A stretch of 64,000 bases of DNA, taken from contig NZ_JAMXIA010000001.1 of the NCBI RefSeq assembly GCF_025457425.1, positions 1,922,001 through 1,986,000 of the forward strand, read 5' to 3'. Both the position numbers and the translations under genes were made by a program. The notes beneath the pieces are model-generated. The model made no database searches, was not told where the DNA came from, and saw only the letters and a program-made list of their open reading frames with translations. The DNA is from Chryseobacterium foetidum. Its GTDB lineage: Bacteria > Bacteroidota > Bacteroidia > Flavobacteriales > Weeksellaceae. Numbering within the stretch: position 1 is the stretch's first letter; every line of letters begins with the position of its first letter. Shown here in pieces: positions 48,296 through 56,493 of the stretch.

Positions 48296-50824
48296 ATGGA
48301 TTACAAGTTTTCACAAGGTTTGAGCCAGGTGTTCAAACAAAGCAAGAGCGAAGCAAGAAGGCTGAAAAGTGAATTTCTTAATACAGAACATCTCCTTTTG
48401 GGAATACTAAAAACAGAAAACTCTGCCAAAGAAATTCTTACAAACCTTAATGTGGATCTAACACAGATAAGAAGAAAAATTGAAACTTTAAATATTGCAG
48501 GCATTAACCCTATTTCAGAGGAAGTTCCGAATATTTCTTTTACTAAAATGGCAGATCATGCGGTAAAGCGTGCCGAGCTGGAATGCAGACAATATAAAAG
48601 CAACGAGATCAACACCGTTCATTTACTTCTGGGTATTCTTTATAAATATGAAGATCCTACTTCCAATATTTTAGGAGCCTATGATGTAGATTACGAAGGT
48701 GTTTCTAAAGAATATCAGACGATGCTTAAAAATTCAGGTCAGGCTCCACAGATGAGTGCTTATGACGATGATGATGAGAGAGAAGATTTTGAGCAGATGA
48801 GAAAACCTACAGGAAACCTTGGTTCTGCGAAAAGCAAAACTCCTACTTTAGATAATTTTGGAAGAGACTTAACTTCATTGGCAAGAGACGGGAAATTAGA
48901 TCCTGTAATCGGGCGTGAAAAAGAGATAGAAAGAGTTTCCCAGATTTTATCAAGAAGAAAAAAGAACAATCCTCTTCTGATTGGTGAGCCTGGAGTTGGT
49001 AAATCAGCCATCGCAGAAGGTTTGGCTTTAAGAATTCAACAGAAAAAAGTTTCAAGAGTATTATACGGAAAACGTGTTATTACTTTAGACTTGGCGAGTT
49101 TAGTTGCCGGAACAAAATATCGTGGTCAGTTTGAAGAGAGAATGAAAGCAATCATGACTGAACTTGAGAAAAACAGAGATGTGATTTTATTCATTGATGA
49201 GCTTCACACTATTGTTGGCGCAGGTAGTTCAACAGGAAGTCTGGATGCTTCAAATATGTTTAAACCTGCTTTGGCAAGGGGCGAAATTCAATGTATCGGG
49301 GCAACGACCCTTGACGAATACCGTCAGTATATTGAGAAAGATGGTGCTTTGGAAAGAAGGTTCCAGAAAGTAATGGTGGAACCAACTTCGATTGAAGAAA
49401 CTGTTCAGATTCTGAATCAGATTAAAGATAAATACGAAGAACATCACAACGTAGTTTACACCGATGAAGCAATTCTTGCGTGTGTAAATCTTACGTCAAG
49501 ATACATTACCGACCGTTTTTTACCGGATAAAGCGATTGATGCAATGGACGAGGCGGGATCCCGTGTTTATATTAAAAACATGAAAGTTCCAACCGAAATT
49601 ATCGATTTTGAAAAGAAAATTGAAGACATTAAGGAATTAAAACAAAAAGCAGTGAAAGCTCAGGATTATCTTGAAGCCAGAAAACTGAAGGATGAGGAAG
49701 AAAGACTTCAGATGGAGCTAAACTCTGCTCAGGATCAGTGGGATAAAGATGTTAAGGAGAAAAAAGAAACCGTTTCTGAAGAAAATGTTGCAGAAGTAGT
49801 ATCTATGATGAGCGGCGTTCCTGTGACGAAAGTTGGTAAGAATGAGCTTGATAAACTGGCCCAGATGGATGGTCAGCTAAACGGAAAAGTAATCGGTCAG
49901 GAAGACGCTGTGAAGAAGGTTGTAAAAGCAATTCAGAGAAACAGAGCAGGACTGAAAGATCCAAACCGTCCGATTGGTACATTCATTTTCCTTGGTACAA
50001 CCGGTGTTGGTAAAACAGAGCTTGCAAAAGTAATGGCAAGAGAACTATTCGAATCTGATGAATCTTTGATCAGAATCGACATGAGTGAATACATGGAGAA
50101 GTTTGCAGTTTCAAGATTGGTAGGTGCGCCTCCGGGATACGTTGGATACGAAGAAGGCGGACAATTAACGGAAGCGGTAAGAAGAAAACCTTATGCCGTT
50201 GTTCTTTTGGATGAGATTGAAAAAGCTCACCCTGATGTATTCAATATTTTACTTCAGATTTTAGATGAAGGCCACGTAACGGACAGTTTAGGAAGAAAAG
50301 TCGATTTTAGAAATACGATTATTATCCTAACTTCAAACATAGGAACGAGAGATCTTAAAGATTTTGGAGATGGTGTAGGTTTCGGAACGAATGCAAAGAA
50401 AACCAACACAGATTCAAGAGCAAGAAGTACAATTGAAAGCGCATTGAAAAAGGCATTTTCTCCGGAATTCCTGAACAGAATTGATGATATTGTGATCTTC
50501 AACTCTTTAGAAAAAGAAGATATCAAGAGAATTATTGATCTTGAATTAGGCAAACTTTACGGAAGATTAGAAAAATTAGGCTACAAAGTAGAATTAACTA
50601 CAGAAGCCAAAGATTTCATCTCTGAAAAAGGCTGGGACAAAGACTTCGGTGCTAGACCTCTGAAAAGAGCTATTCAGAAATATATTGAAGATTTACTTGC
50701 AGAGATGCTCGTAAACAAGCAGTTATCTGAAGGTGAAACTGTAGTCTTGGACCTCAACGAAGCCAAAGACGGCTTAGCCGGAAAAACTTCAAAATCTAAA
50801 AAAGAGAAATCTTCTCAACCTTAA
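48296..50824 (+). CDS. clpC: ATP-dependent Clp protease ATPase ClpC
   Basis: This 842-aa AAA+ unfoldase works with ClpP. There are two Clp_N repeats (1-150), a D1 domain with Walker A GEPGVGKSAIAEG and Walker B LFIDELHTIVG, and a UVR-type coiled middle segment (DYLEARKLKDEEERLQMEL). The D2 domain has GTTGVGKTELAK and VVLLDEIEKAHPDV, and a C-terminal domain follows. The length fits ClpC. It is followed by a terminator hairpin and then by an IS element. Confidence 0.95.
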   Translation: MDYKFSQGLSQVFKQSKSEARRLKSEFLNTEHLLLGILKTENSAKEILTNLNVDLTQIRRKIETLNIAGINPISEEVPNISFTKMADHAVKRAELECRQYKSNEINTVHLLLGILYKYEDPTSNILGAYDVDYEGVSKEYQTMLKNSGQAPQMSAYDDDDEREDFEQMRKPTGNLGSAKSKTPTLDNFGRDLTSLARDGKLDPVIGREKEIERVSQILSRRKKNNPLLIGEPGVGKSAIAEGLALRIQQKKVSRVLYGKRVITLDLASLVAGTKYRGQFEERMKAIMTELEKNRDVILFIDELHTIVGAGSSTGSLDASNMFKPALARGEIQCIGATTLDEYRQYIEKDGALERRFQKVMVEPTSIEETVQILNQIKDKYEEHHNVVYTDEAILACVNLTSRYITDRFLPDKAIDAMDEAGSRVYIKNMKVPTEIIDFEKKIEDIKELKQKAVKAQDYLEARKLKDEEERLQMELNSAQDQWDKDVKEKKETVSEENVAEVVSMMSGVPVTKVGKNELDKLAQMDGQLNGKVIGQEDAVKKVVKAIQRNRAGLKDPNRPIGTFIFLGTTGVGKTELAKVMARELFESDESLIRIDMSEYMEKFAVSRLVGAPPGYVGYEEGGQLTEAVRRKPYAVVLLDEIEKAHPDVFNILLQILDEGHVTDSLGRKVDFRNTIIILTSNIGTRDLKDFGDGVGFGTNAKKTNTDSRARSTIESALKKAFSPEFLNRIDDIVIFNSLEKEDIKRIIDLELGKLYGRLEKLGYKVELTTEAKDFISEKGWDKDFGARPLKRAIQKYIEDLLAEMLVNKQLSEGETVVLDLNEAKDGLAGKTSKSKKEKSSQP

Positions 50825-50845
50825 GATTTATAAAATAACAGACAG

Positions 50846-50880
50846 AATCCGTCTCACAACAAAATTTGAGGCGGATTTTT
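50846..50880 (+). terminator. clpC terminator or IS end
   Basis: AATCCGTCTC (50846-50855) pairs with GAGGCGGATT (50868-50877), with one wobble, followed by six Ts. It sits 22 nt after the clpC stop. An inverted near-copy lies on the far side of the IS (52537-52561). Confidence 0.75.
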
Positions 50881-50930
50881 TATTTCAGTAAAATGTATAT
50901 TATTTTGGAAAATAGAAAAAGTTGTCCTCT

Positions 50931-52475
50931 TTAGGCAACTTTCTTTCTTAGATTGTGTGCTAAAGCGTGTAAACCGAACTCCAATTCTACTTTTTTCAGA
51001 CCTTTGAGGGTAAACCGCTTAAAATTATTGCAATGTTTGAGATGTGCAAACACAGGTTCTACTTCAACCGAGCGTTGTTTTCTTTTTTTAATGCCTTTTT
51101 CACTGTTTAAAAGCTTTCGTATTTTCTCTTTGTAATCTTCCAAATGATGGTTCCGTTCGATGCTTCGGTTTTCTTTGGAACTGTGGCAAACGCCTCTAAT
51201 TGGGCATCCATAGCAGTTTTTAGCCTGATAATGGGAGAGCTTTTGAGGATAACCGGTCTTGGTTTTGCGCGTGCTTTCGTGCGTTTTTTCCATCTTTTGT
51301 CCCATCGGACAGATATAAAAATCGCCTTCCCCGTTGTAATGCAGATTTTCTTTGCTGAAAGTCTTGTGTTTCGCCTGATAATGGGCATTCTGCTCTTTGT
51401 CGAAAGTATTGTATTTTACAAATGGTGTAATATTGTTCTGTTCCAATAATTCGTAGTTCTGCTCGCTTCCGTACCCCGCATCGGCAGTGAGTTCTTCCAA
51501 CTCTTCCATTCTTTTTTTACCAAACAATTTCTCAAAATTTTCCAAATGACGCTCCAAAGTATTGATATCATTGGTTTGCTGATGGATGGTATAATTGACG
51601 ATGATTTGATTCTCTGTGGAAATCTGTGCATTATAAGCCGGTTTGAGCTGTCCATTCATCATGTGATCGTCCTTCATTCTCATGAAAGTAGCATCTTCAT
51701 CGGTCTTGCTGTAGGAATTCCGCTCTGCTAAAATAGCTTCCTGAGCTTCGTATTTATCGAGGTTTTTCTCAAAATTGTTTTTAATGTAATTCAGTTTGGC
51801 TTTGGCTTTTTTGTCGGAATCGGTTTTACCCCCGCTGCCTTTTAATTTGGCATTGATATTTTCTGCCGTTTGCCGGATTTTTTCTTTGCTGATCTCTTTG
51901 AACTCCGGCGGTTCAGGGTCTTTATCTTCTTCCTTTGCCACACTTTGAGCGTATTTCCAGAGCTCTTCCAGTTGACGAAGCATTTTTTCTTTGTTGGTTT
52001 TGATGGAATTTGCCCAGACAAAAGTGTAGCGACCCGCCTGTGCTTCAATTTTGGTTCCGTCTACAAACACCTGTTTCAGGCTCACCAAACCTTCTTCTGC
52101 CAAAAGCAAAACCACCTGGGAGAAAATATTTTTGAAGGCGGCTTCAAGTTTATGGGCACGAAAACGGTTCACGGTATTGTGATCTACAATACTCATGTTG
52201 GAGAGCCACATGAAGTTGATGTTTTCACGAAGCGCTTTTTCGATTTTCCGCGATGAATAAATATTGTTCATATACGCAAAAACCATCACCTTGAGCATCA
52301 TCACAGGGTGATAACTGGGATTTCCTTCTTTACTGTAAGCTTTCAGGAGCGGGTCAATGTTTACCTTCTCCAAAATATCATTAACGATCCGAACAGGATG
52401 ATTTTCGGGAATCAAATCCTCAAAACTATAAGGAAACAAAACCAACTGATTTTGATTATAATGCTTAAAATTCAT
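50931..52475 (-). CDS. IS1182-family transposase
   Basis: This DDE transposase has about 514 aa from the ATG at 52475 (a TTG at 52481 also opens the frame). The N-terminal domain LVLFPYSFEDLIPENHPVRIVNDILEKV is typical of IS1182. Catalytic acidic residues fit Asp in VFVDGTKIEAQAGRYTFVW, Asp in ELTADAGYGSEQNYEL and Glu in SVEVEPVFAHLKHCNNFKRF. A zinc-like cysteine group (ICPMGQKME, KNCYGCPIRGVC) precedes the last. The frame is intact, so it may be active. Confidence 0.93.
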   Translation of the reverse strand: MNFKHYNQNQLVLFPYSFEDLIPENHPVRIVNDILEKVNIDPLLKAYSKEGNPSYHPVMMLKVMVFAYMNNIYSSRKIEKALRENINFMWLSNMSIVDHNTVNRFRAHKLEAAFKNIFSQVVLLLAEEGLVSLKQVFVDGTKIEAQAGRYTFVWANSIKTNKEKMLRQLEELWKYAQSVAKEEDKDPEPPEFKEISKEKIRQTAENINAKLKGSGGKTDSDKKAKAKLNYIKNNFEKNLDKYEAQEAILAERNSYSKTDEDATFMRMKDDHMMNGQLKPAYNAQISTENQIIVNYTIHQQTNDINTLERHLENFEKLFGKKRMEELEELTADAGYGSEQNYELLEQNNITPFVKYNTFDKEQNAHYQAKHKTFSKENLHYNGEGDFYICPMGQKMEKTHESTRKTKTGYPQKLSHYQAKNCYGCPIRGVCHSSKENRSIERNHHLEDYKEKIRKLLNSEKGIKKRKQRSVEVEPVFAHLKHCNNFKRFTLKGLKKVELEFGLHALAHNLRKKVA

Positions 52476-52482
52476 AAACAAC

Positions 52483-52499
52483 TATCTGATTATCAGATA
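52483..52499. promoter_or_regulatory. 17-bp palindrome upstream of the transposase
   Basis: TATCTGAT-t-ATCAGATA lies 8 nt before the transposase ATG, in its leader or promoter. It could be an operator or a structure limiting transposase translation. Confidence 0.4.
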
Positions 52500-52596
52500 T
52501 AAATATACGAAATCCTGCAATAATTACCAAAAAAAACCGCCTCAGTTGTGAGACGGATTCTTTTATTTCACGGCATCACCACTGAAATGAATTTCT

Positions 52597-52604
52597 TATT
52601 TTTG
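52597..52604 (+). promoter_or_regulatory. -7 element of the two-component operon
   Basis: TATTTTTG, an exact TAnnTTTG match, lies 16 nt before the response-regulator ATG. Confidence 0.4.
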
Positions 52605-52620
52605 TGAAACAGGAACCTTT

Positions 52621-53328
52621 ATGAAAAAAATAATTCTGATTGAAGACGAAACCAGCGTAGTTTCTTTTATTAAAAAAGGACTTCAGGAAAACGGATACGA
52701 AATTTCAGTAGCTTTCGACGGGCTTACGGGAGCTAAACTCGTAAAGGAAAACGACTTCGATCTGGTGATTTTAGACATTATGCTTCCTGAAATGAACGGA
52801 TTGGAAGTGTGCAAGGAAATCAGAAAAACAAATACTCATGTTCCGATTTTATTTTTAACGGCATTGGGAACTTCTGAGAATATCGTTCTCGGTTTGGAAA
52901 GTGGCGGAGACGATTATTTGGTGAAACCTTTTAAATTTATCGAACTTGTTGCAAGAGTAAAATCTCTGTTGAGACGAAGCAACGGCAGCGCATCATCCGA
53001 TTCAGATGATGAAGACGTTCAGAGCGGACATATTTACCAGTTTTCAGATTTAAGTTTAAATGATTACACCAAAAAAGTGACACGGGCAGGCGAGGAAGTT
53101 TCGCTTACTTCCACAGAGTTTAAGTTGCTTCTGTATTTTCTGAATAATCCGGAAAAAGTAATTTCCCGTGCAGAAATTCTTGATGCAGTCTGGGGCGTGA
53201 ATTATGAAATGGGAACCAATGTGGTGGATGTTTACGTAAATTACCTGCGGAAAAAAGTAGACACTCATGAAGATAACAAACTGATTCATACCGTAATTGG
53301 AATGGGATATGTACTAAAAAAGGCTTAG
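52621..53328 (+). CDS. OmpR/PhoB-type response regulator
   Basis: The protein has 235 aa. The receiver domain (1-118) has the acidic pair ED at 8-10, the phospho-acceptor Asp52 in LVILDIMLPEMNG and the conserved Lys in LVKPFKF. A winged-helix DNA-binding domain follows (about 135-235, ending THEDNKLIHTVIGMGYVLKKA). It lies 3 bp before its cognate histidine kinase gene and just downstream of the IS. Confidence 0.94.
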   Translation: MKKIILIEDETSVVSFIKKGLQENGYEISVAFDGLTGAKLVKENDFDLVILDIMLPEMNGLEVCKEIRKTNTHVPILFLTALGTSENIVLGLESGGDDYLVKPFKFIELVARVKSLLRRSNGSASSDSDDEDVQSGHIYQFSDLSLNDYTKKVTRAGEEVSLTSTEFKLLLYFLNNPEKVISRAEILDAVWGVNYEMGTNVVDVYVNYLRKKVDTHEDNKLIHTVIGMGYVLKKA

Positions 53329-53331
53329 AAA

Positions 53332-54744
53332 ATGTTTAACCGGGTAATTAACAATCAGACTAAAACGATGATTCTGCTGATGGTCGTTTTCGCCACCATC
53401 ATTTTGCTGTTTGGCGGTTTGGTTTATTATTCGATTGTTAATTTCTCGCATCAGAGATTTTATGAACTTTTAAAAATCAGAACCACAACCATTGTTCAGA
53501 TTGAAAAGAGCAAAAAACAGCTGGATCTTCCCGAAAACCATATTCTCAACAGCCTGAATGACGAAGAACTTCCCATGGAAAGAGATTATGTTTTTTCTGT
53601 TCCGGAGGATTCAAATTTTAAAAAAATATCTTCCGAGGTACACATTCCAGACAGTTTTTTTAAGAATATTATCAGAAAAGGAGAAGCGAATTACAATGAT
53701 AACGAGTTTTATTATATCGGGCAGAGTTTTAAATACAACAACAAAAGTTATATCGCAATTGCCTCAGCCAAAAACCATTACGTTGTTTATTATTTAGGAT
53801 TTCTGAAGCGTACTTTGATTACCTGTATGGTTCTCTCCCTGTTTTTCAGCATGATTTTTTCGTTTTATCTTTCTAAAACTTTATTTAAACCGATTTTAAA
53901 AATCACAGGAAAAGTAAAAGAAATCAGCTCAGAAAATTTACATTTAAGACTCGAACCTCAAGCCGGAAACAAAGAACTGAACGAACTTGTAGACACTTTC
54001 AACACGATGCTCACACGGCTCGAAACATCTTTTGAAACTCAGAATCACCTTATCGGAAATGTCTCTCACGAGCTCAGAACGCCGCTCACCTCGATTATGG
54101 GAGAGGCAGATGTGGCTTTATCAATCAACCGCAGTGCTCAGGAATACAAGGAAACTTTAGAAATTATTCTCGACGAAGCAGAAAAATTAGACAAGAAAAT
54201 TAAGGCTCTTCTTCTCATTGCCCAAACCGGATTTGACGGTAAAATTCAGAAAATAGACAGAGTTCGGATCGACCAGCTGATCTGGGACGCCATAGAAACC
54301 ATCAGAAAAATAGATTCCCGAAATAATATTTATCTGGACATCAGCATGCTTCCGGACAACCCGAAAAAACTTAAAATCCTTGGGAACGAGCAGCTGCTGC
54401 ATCTTGCAGTGACCAATATTATCAACAACGGCTGCAAATATTCAGATTTTCAGCAGGTGAAAGTTTCTTTAGGTGCTACAGACACAGACGTTTACATCAT
54501 CATCAAAGACAGCGGAATCGGTATTCCCGAATCTGAAATGCATAAAATCTATGATCCGTTTTTCCGTGCTTCGAATACCAAAAATTACGAAGGTTATGGC
54601 ATTGGTTTACCTCTGGCAAGGAATATTGTAAGAATGCACAATGGTGAACTGATTGTAAGTTCGTTCGAAAATCAGGGAACAACGGTTCAGCTTAGATTTC
54701 CAACGTTGTACAATACATTAAAGAACGAAGAAACACAGATTTGA
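53332..54744 (+). CDS. Sensor histidine kinase with HAMP domain
   Basis: The protein has 470 aa. Membrane segment 1 lies at about 14-36, a periplasmic sensor at 37-155 and membrane segment 2 at 160-182. A HAMP region (LFKPILKITGKVKEISSENLHLRLE) follows. The HisKA H-box is NVSHELRTPLTSIMGEAD. The ATPase domain has the N-box INNGCKYSD, DSGIGIPESEMHKIYDPFFRA and GYGIGLPLARNIVRMH. The sensed signal is unknown. Confidence 0.94.
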   Translation: MFNRVINNQTKTMILLMVVFATIILLFGGLVYYSIVNFSHQRFYELLKIRTTTIVQIEKSKKQLDLPENHILNSLNDEELPMERDYVFSVPEDSNFKKISSEVHIPDSFFKNIIRKGEANYNDNEFYYIGQSFKYNNKSYIAIASAKNHYVVYYLGFLKRTLITCMVLSLFFSMIFSFYLSKTLFKPILKITGKVKEISSENLHLRLEPQAGNKELNELVDTFNTMLTRLETSFETQNHLIGNVSHELRTPLTSIMGEADVALSINRSAQEYKETLEIILDEAEKLDKKIKALLLIAQTGFDGKIQKIDRVRIDQLIWDAIETIRKIDSRNNIYLDISMLPDNPKKLKILGNEQLLHLAVTNIINNGCKYSDFQQVKVSLGATDTDVYIIIKDSGIGIPESEMHKIYDPFFRASNTKNYEGYGIGLPLARNIVRMHNGELIVSSFENQGTTVQLRFPTLYNTLKNEETQI

Positions 54745-54829
54745 CTGCCATTTCTAATATTCTAATCTCATTTTAATCCTTTTAACTACATTTTAATTCC
54801 TTTCCAAAAGGCTTTTAATATTGTGATCA

Positions 54830-54837
54830 TAGTTTTG
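54830..54837 (+). promoter_or_regulatory. -7 element upstream of the Usp-like gene
   Basis: TAGTTTTG, an exact TAnnTTTG match, lies 38 nt before the ATG at 54876. Confidence 0.35.
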
Positions 54838-54875
54838 TAGAGTAAAAAAAGTTTCACTAACCAAATCTACAGATT

Positions 54876-55373
54876 ATGAGCACAACGATTTTAATAGCCA
54901 CAGATTTTTCGCTTGAGTCTTTAAATGTAATGAAGAAAGTTTTGAGAGAAAAAAGTTCTTCAAATAGTGGCGGGCAGTACAAAATTTTACTGGTGTCAGG
55001 TTATGATGCCGGAGATTCAATCAGAGATTTATTATTCAGCAATAAAGGCAAAATTTTCAGCAAAATCAGGTCTGCGGAATTTTGCGAAGCTTTAAGCATC
55101 ATTAAAAATAAATATCCGGATATGGTAACCAAAATTACCTGCGATATTTTTACAGGATATTTTCAGAGAACATTTGATCAGTATCTCAAAGTTTCTGATG
55201 TGCAGGAAGCGTATTACTCTGATTCTTTAAAAGAAATCAATCACAGCGGAAAATTTGATATTGTACCTTTTCTGAGAAAGACAAATATACTTGAAGCTCA
55301 GGAAATAAAGGTTGTCACTCCGGATTTCATGCCTGAAAAAGGAAAGATTGCAGAAGTCTTTGCAGAAGTTTAA
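54876..55373 (+). CDS. Usp-like protein of unknown function
   Basis: The protein has 165 aa. It begins TTILIATDFSLESLNVMKKVL, similar to the first strand-helix of universal stress proteins, and YKILLVSGYDAGDS could be the second strand. The ATP-binding GxxG motif of UspA is not seen. It is 132 bp after the histidine kinase and 31 bp before a DUF1275 gene, and may be a target of that two-component system. Confidence 0.55.
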   Translation: MSTTILIATDFSLESLNVMKKVLREKSSSNSGGQYKILLVSGYDAGDSIRDLLFSNKGKIFSKIRSAEFCEALSIIKNKYPDMVTKITCDIFTGYFQRTFDQYLKVSDVQEAYYSDSLKEINHSGKFDIVPFLRKTNILEAQEIKVVTPDFMPEKGKIAEVFAEV

Positions 55374-55404
55374 GATGAAGGTTTAATTATTAAAGAATTA
55401 AAAA

Positions 55405-56259
55405 ATGTTAAGGAATTACAGCAGCAGCCGAACGCTCAAGGAAAACATACAGTTAGGGACGCTGACTGCCTTCGTGGCAGGAACCATAAACATTGCCTCA
55501 CTGTTGATATTTCTCTCGTTTACTTCAAACGTGACCGGTCATTACGCTGTTTTTGCAGCAGAAATAAGTAAAGGAAACTGGTCTCAGGTTTTGGTAGCCG
55601 GACTTTGGATTTTCATGTTCTTCTTCGGAAGTTTTGTTTCCAATCTTTCGGTGATAAACCTTCACAAAAAGAGCAAATATCTGGCACATTCCATCCCACT
55701 GATTCTGGAAATTATATGTTTAATGGCGGTAGGAATTTACGGACAGCTGTATTATCAGAAAACACTCGAGGAAGCGGAAGTTTTAGTGGGAATCATGCTT
55801 TTCGCCACAGGTCTGCAGAATGGCTTAACGGCGAGTATCTCCAACTTCTCTGTAAAAACCACTCACCTTACGGGTACAACCACAGATTTGGGAATTCTCA
55901 CTTCAATGTTTACTCAGAAAAGATTCAGAAAAAATCCCGAAATGGTGGCTAAGGCCAAACTACTTTGGAGCATTATGGCAGCATATGTGGTGGGAGCAGT
56001 ATTTTCAGGATTAACCTATTACATTCTGGAATTCAGAGTGTTTTATGTCATCAGCGCCTGTCTTTCTGTGGTGATTGGATATGATTTTTATAAGATTAAT
56101 ATCAGACACTTCAGAACCAACTACAGATATTCAAAAATCTACAAAAGTCCTAATCTGATGTCTGTTTTGTATGATAGATTACACGGCAGCGCAGCAGTGG
56201 AGAAACCTATAAAAAGAAAAGAAAAGTCTAAACTTATTCTTGAAGAAAAATTGATGTAA
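55405..56259 (+). CDS. DUF1275 (YoaK) family membrane protein
   Basis: The protein has 284 aa with about six membrane segments. The family blocks are LGTLTAFVAGTINIASLLIFLSFTSNVTGHYAVFA and GLQNGLTASISNFSVKTTHLTGTTTDLGILTSM, which typify DUF1275/YoaK. The C-terminus is a basic cytoplasmic tail (KPIKRKEKSKLI). Function is unknown. It probably shares a transcript with the Usp-like gene and ends at a strong terminator. Confidence 0.85.
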   Translation: MLRNYSSSRTLKENIQLGTLTAFVAGTINIASLLIFLSFTSNVTGHYAVFAAEISKGNWSQVLVAGLWIFMFFFGSFVSNLSVINLHKKSKYLAHSIPLILEIICLMAVGIYGQLYYQKTLEEAEVLVGIMLFATGLQNGLTASISNFSVKTTHLTGTTTDLGILTSMFTQKRFRKNPEMVAKAKLLWSIMAAYVVGAVFSGLTYYILEFRVFYVISACLSVVIGYDFYKINIRHFRTNYRYSKIYKSPNLMSVLYDRLHGSAAVEKPIKRKEKSKLILEEKLM

Positions 56260-56299
56260 ATATTTTCAAAAGCACATTAATTGTATATACTTAGTTTGG

Positions 56300-56335
56300 A
56301 ACTCCTGCACCTTTTTTGGGCAGGAGTTTTTTTTT
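56300..56335 (+). terminator. Strong terminator after DUF1275
   Basis: AACTCCTGC (56300-56308) pairs with GCAGGAGTT (56320-56328), followed by T9. Confidence 0.9.
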
Positions 56336-56467
56336 CAACTATACAAATTACCCGTCAAGGTCATTTATGAGCAGTATTTTTTGTCTGAAAAAAGTTTTAA
56401 ACATTTATTGTTGATATTTAAATCTTTAATTCATAGTCTGTTTTTTTCTGTTGTAATTTGCTTTGAG

Positions 56468-56475
56468 TATTTTTG
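56468..56475 (+). promoter_or_regulatory. -7 element of the mutL promoter
   Basis: TATTTTTG, an exact TAnnTTTG match, lies 18 nt before the mutL ATG. TTG occurs at 56451-56453, but the spacer is only 14 nt. Confidence 0.45.
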
Positions 56476-56493
56476 TAAGTTCATTACGCATAT

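Larger units (their letters stand above)
50844..52561. mobile_element. IS1182-family insertion sequence
   Basis: About 1.72 kb, within the size range of IS1182-family elements. Perfect 17-bp inverted repeats (AGAATCCGTCTCACAAC at 50844-50860; its complement at 52545-52561) bound a transposase gene. Both ends extend into terminator-like hairpins. I see no obvious target duplication outside them. The ends could therefore be true terminal repeats or a hairpin target duplicated on insertion, and the boundaries are provisional. Confidence 0.6.

Noticed and set aside
50844..52561. Possibility that the two hairpins at the IS ends are simply two independent terminators
   Set aside because: Not excluded. 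The 17-bp perfect inverted match and placement at both sides of a transposase gene make IS ends or target duplication more likely.
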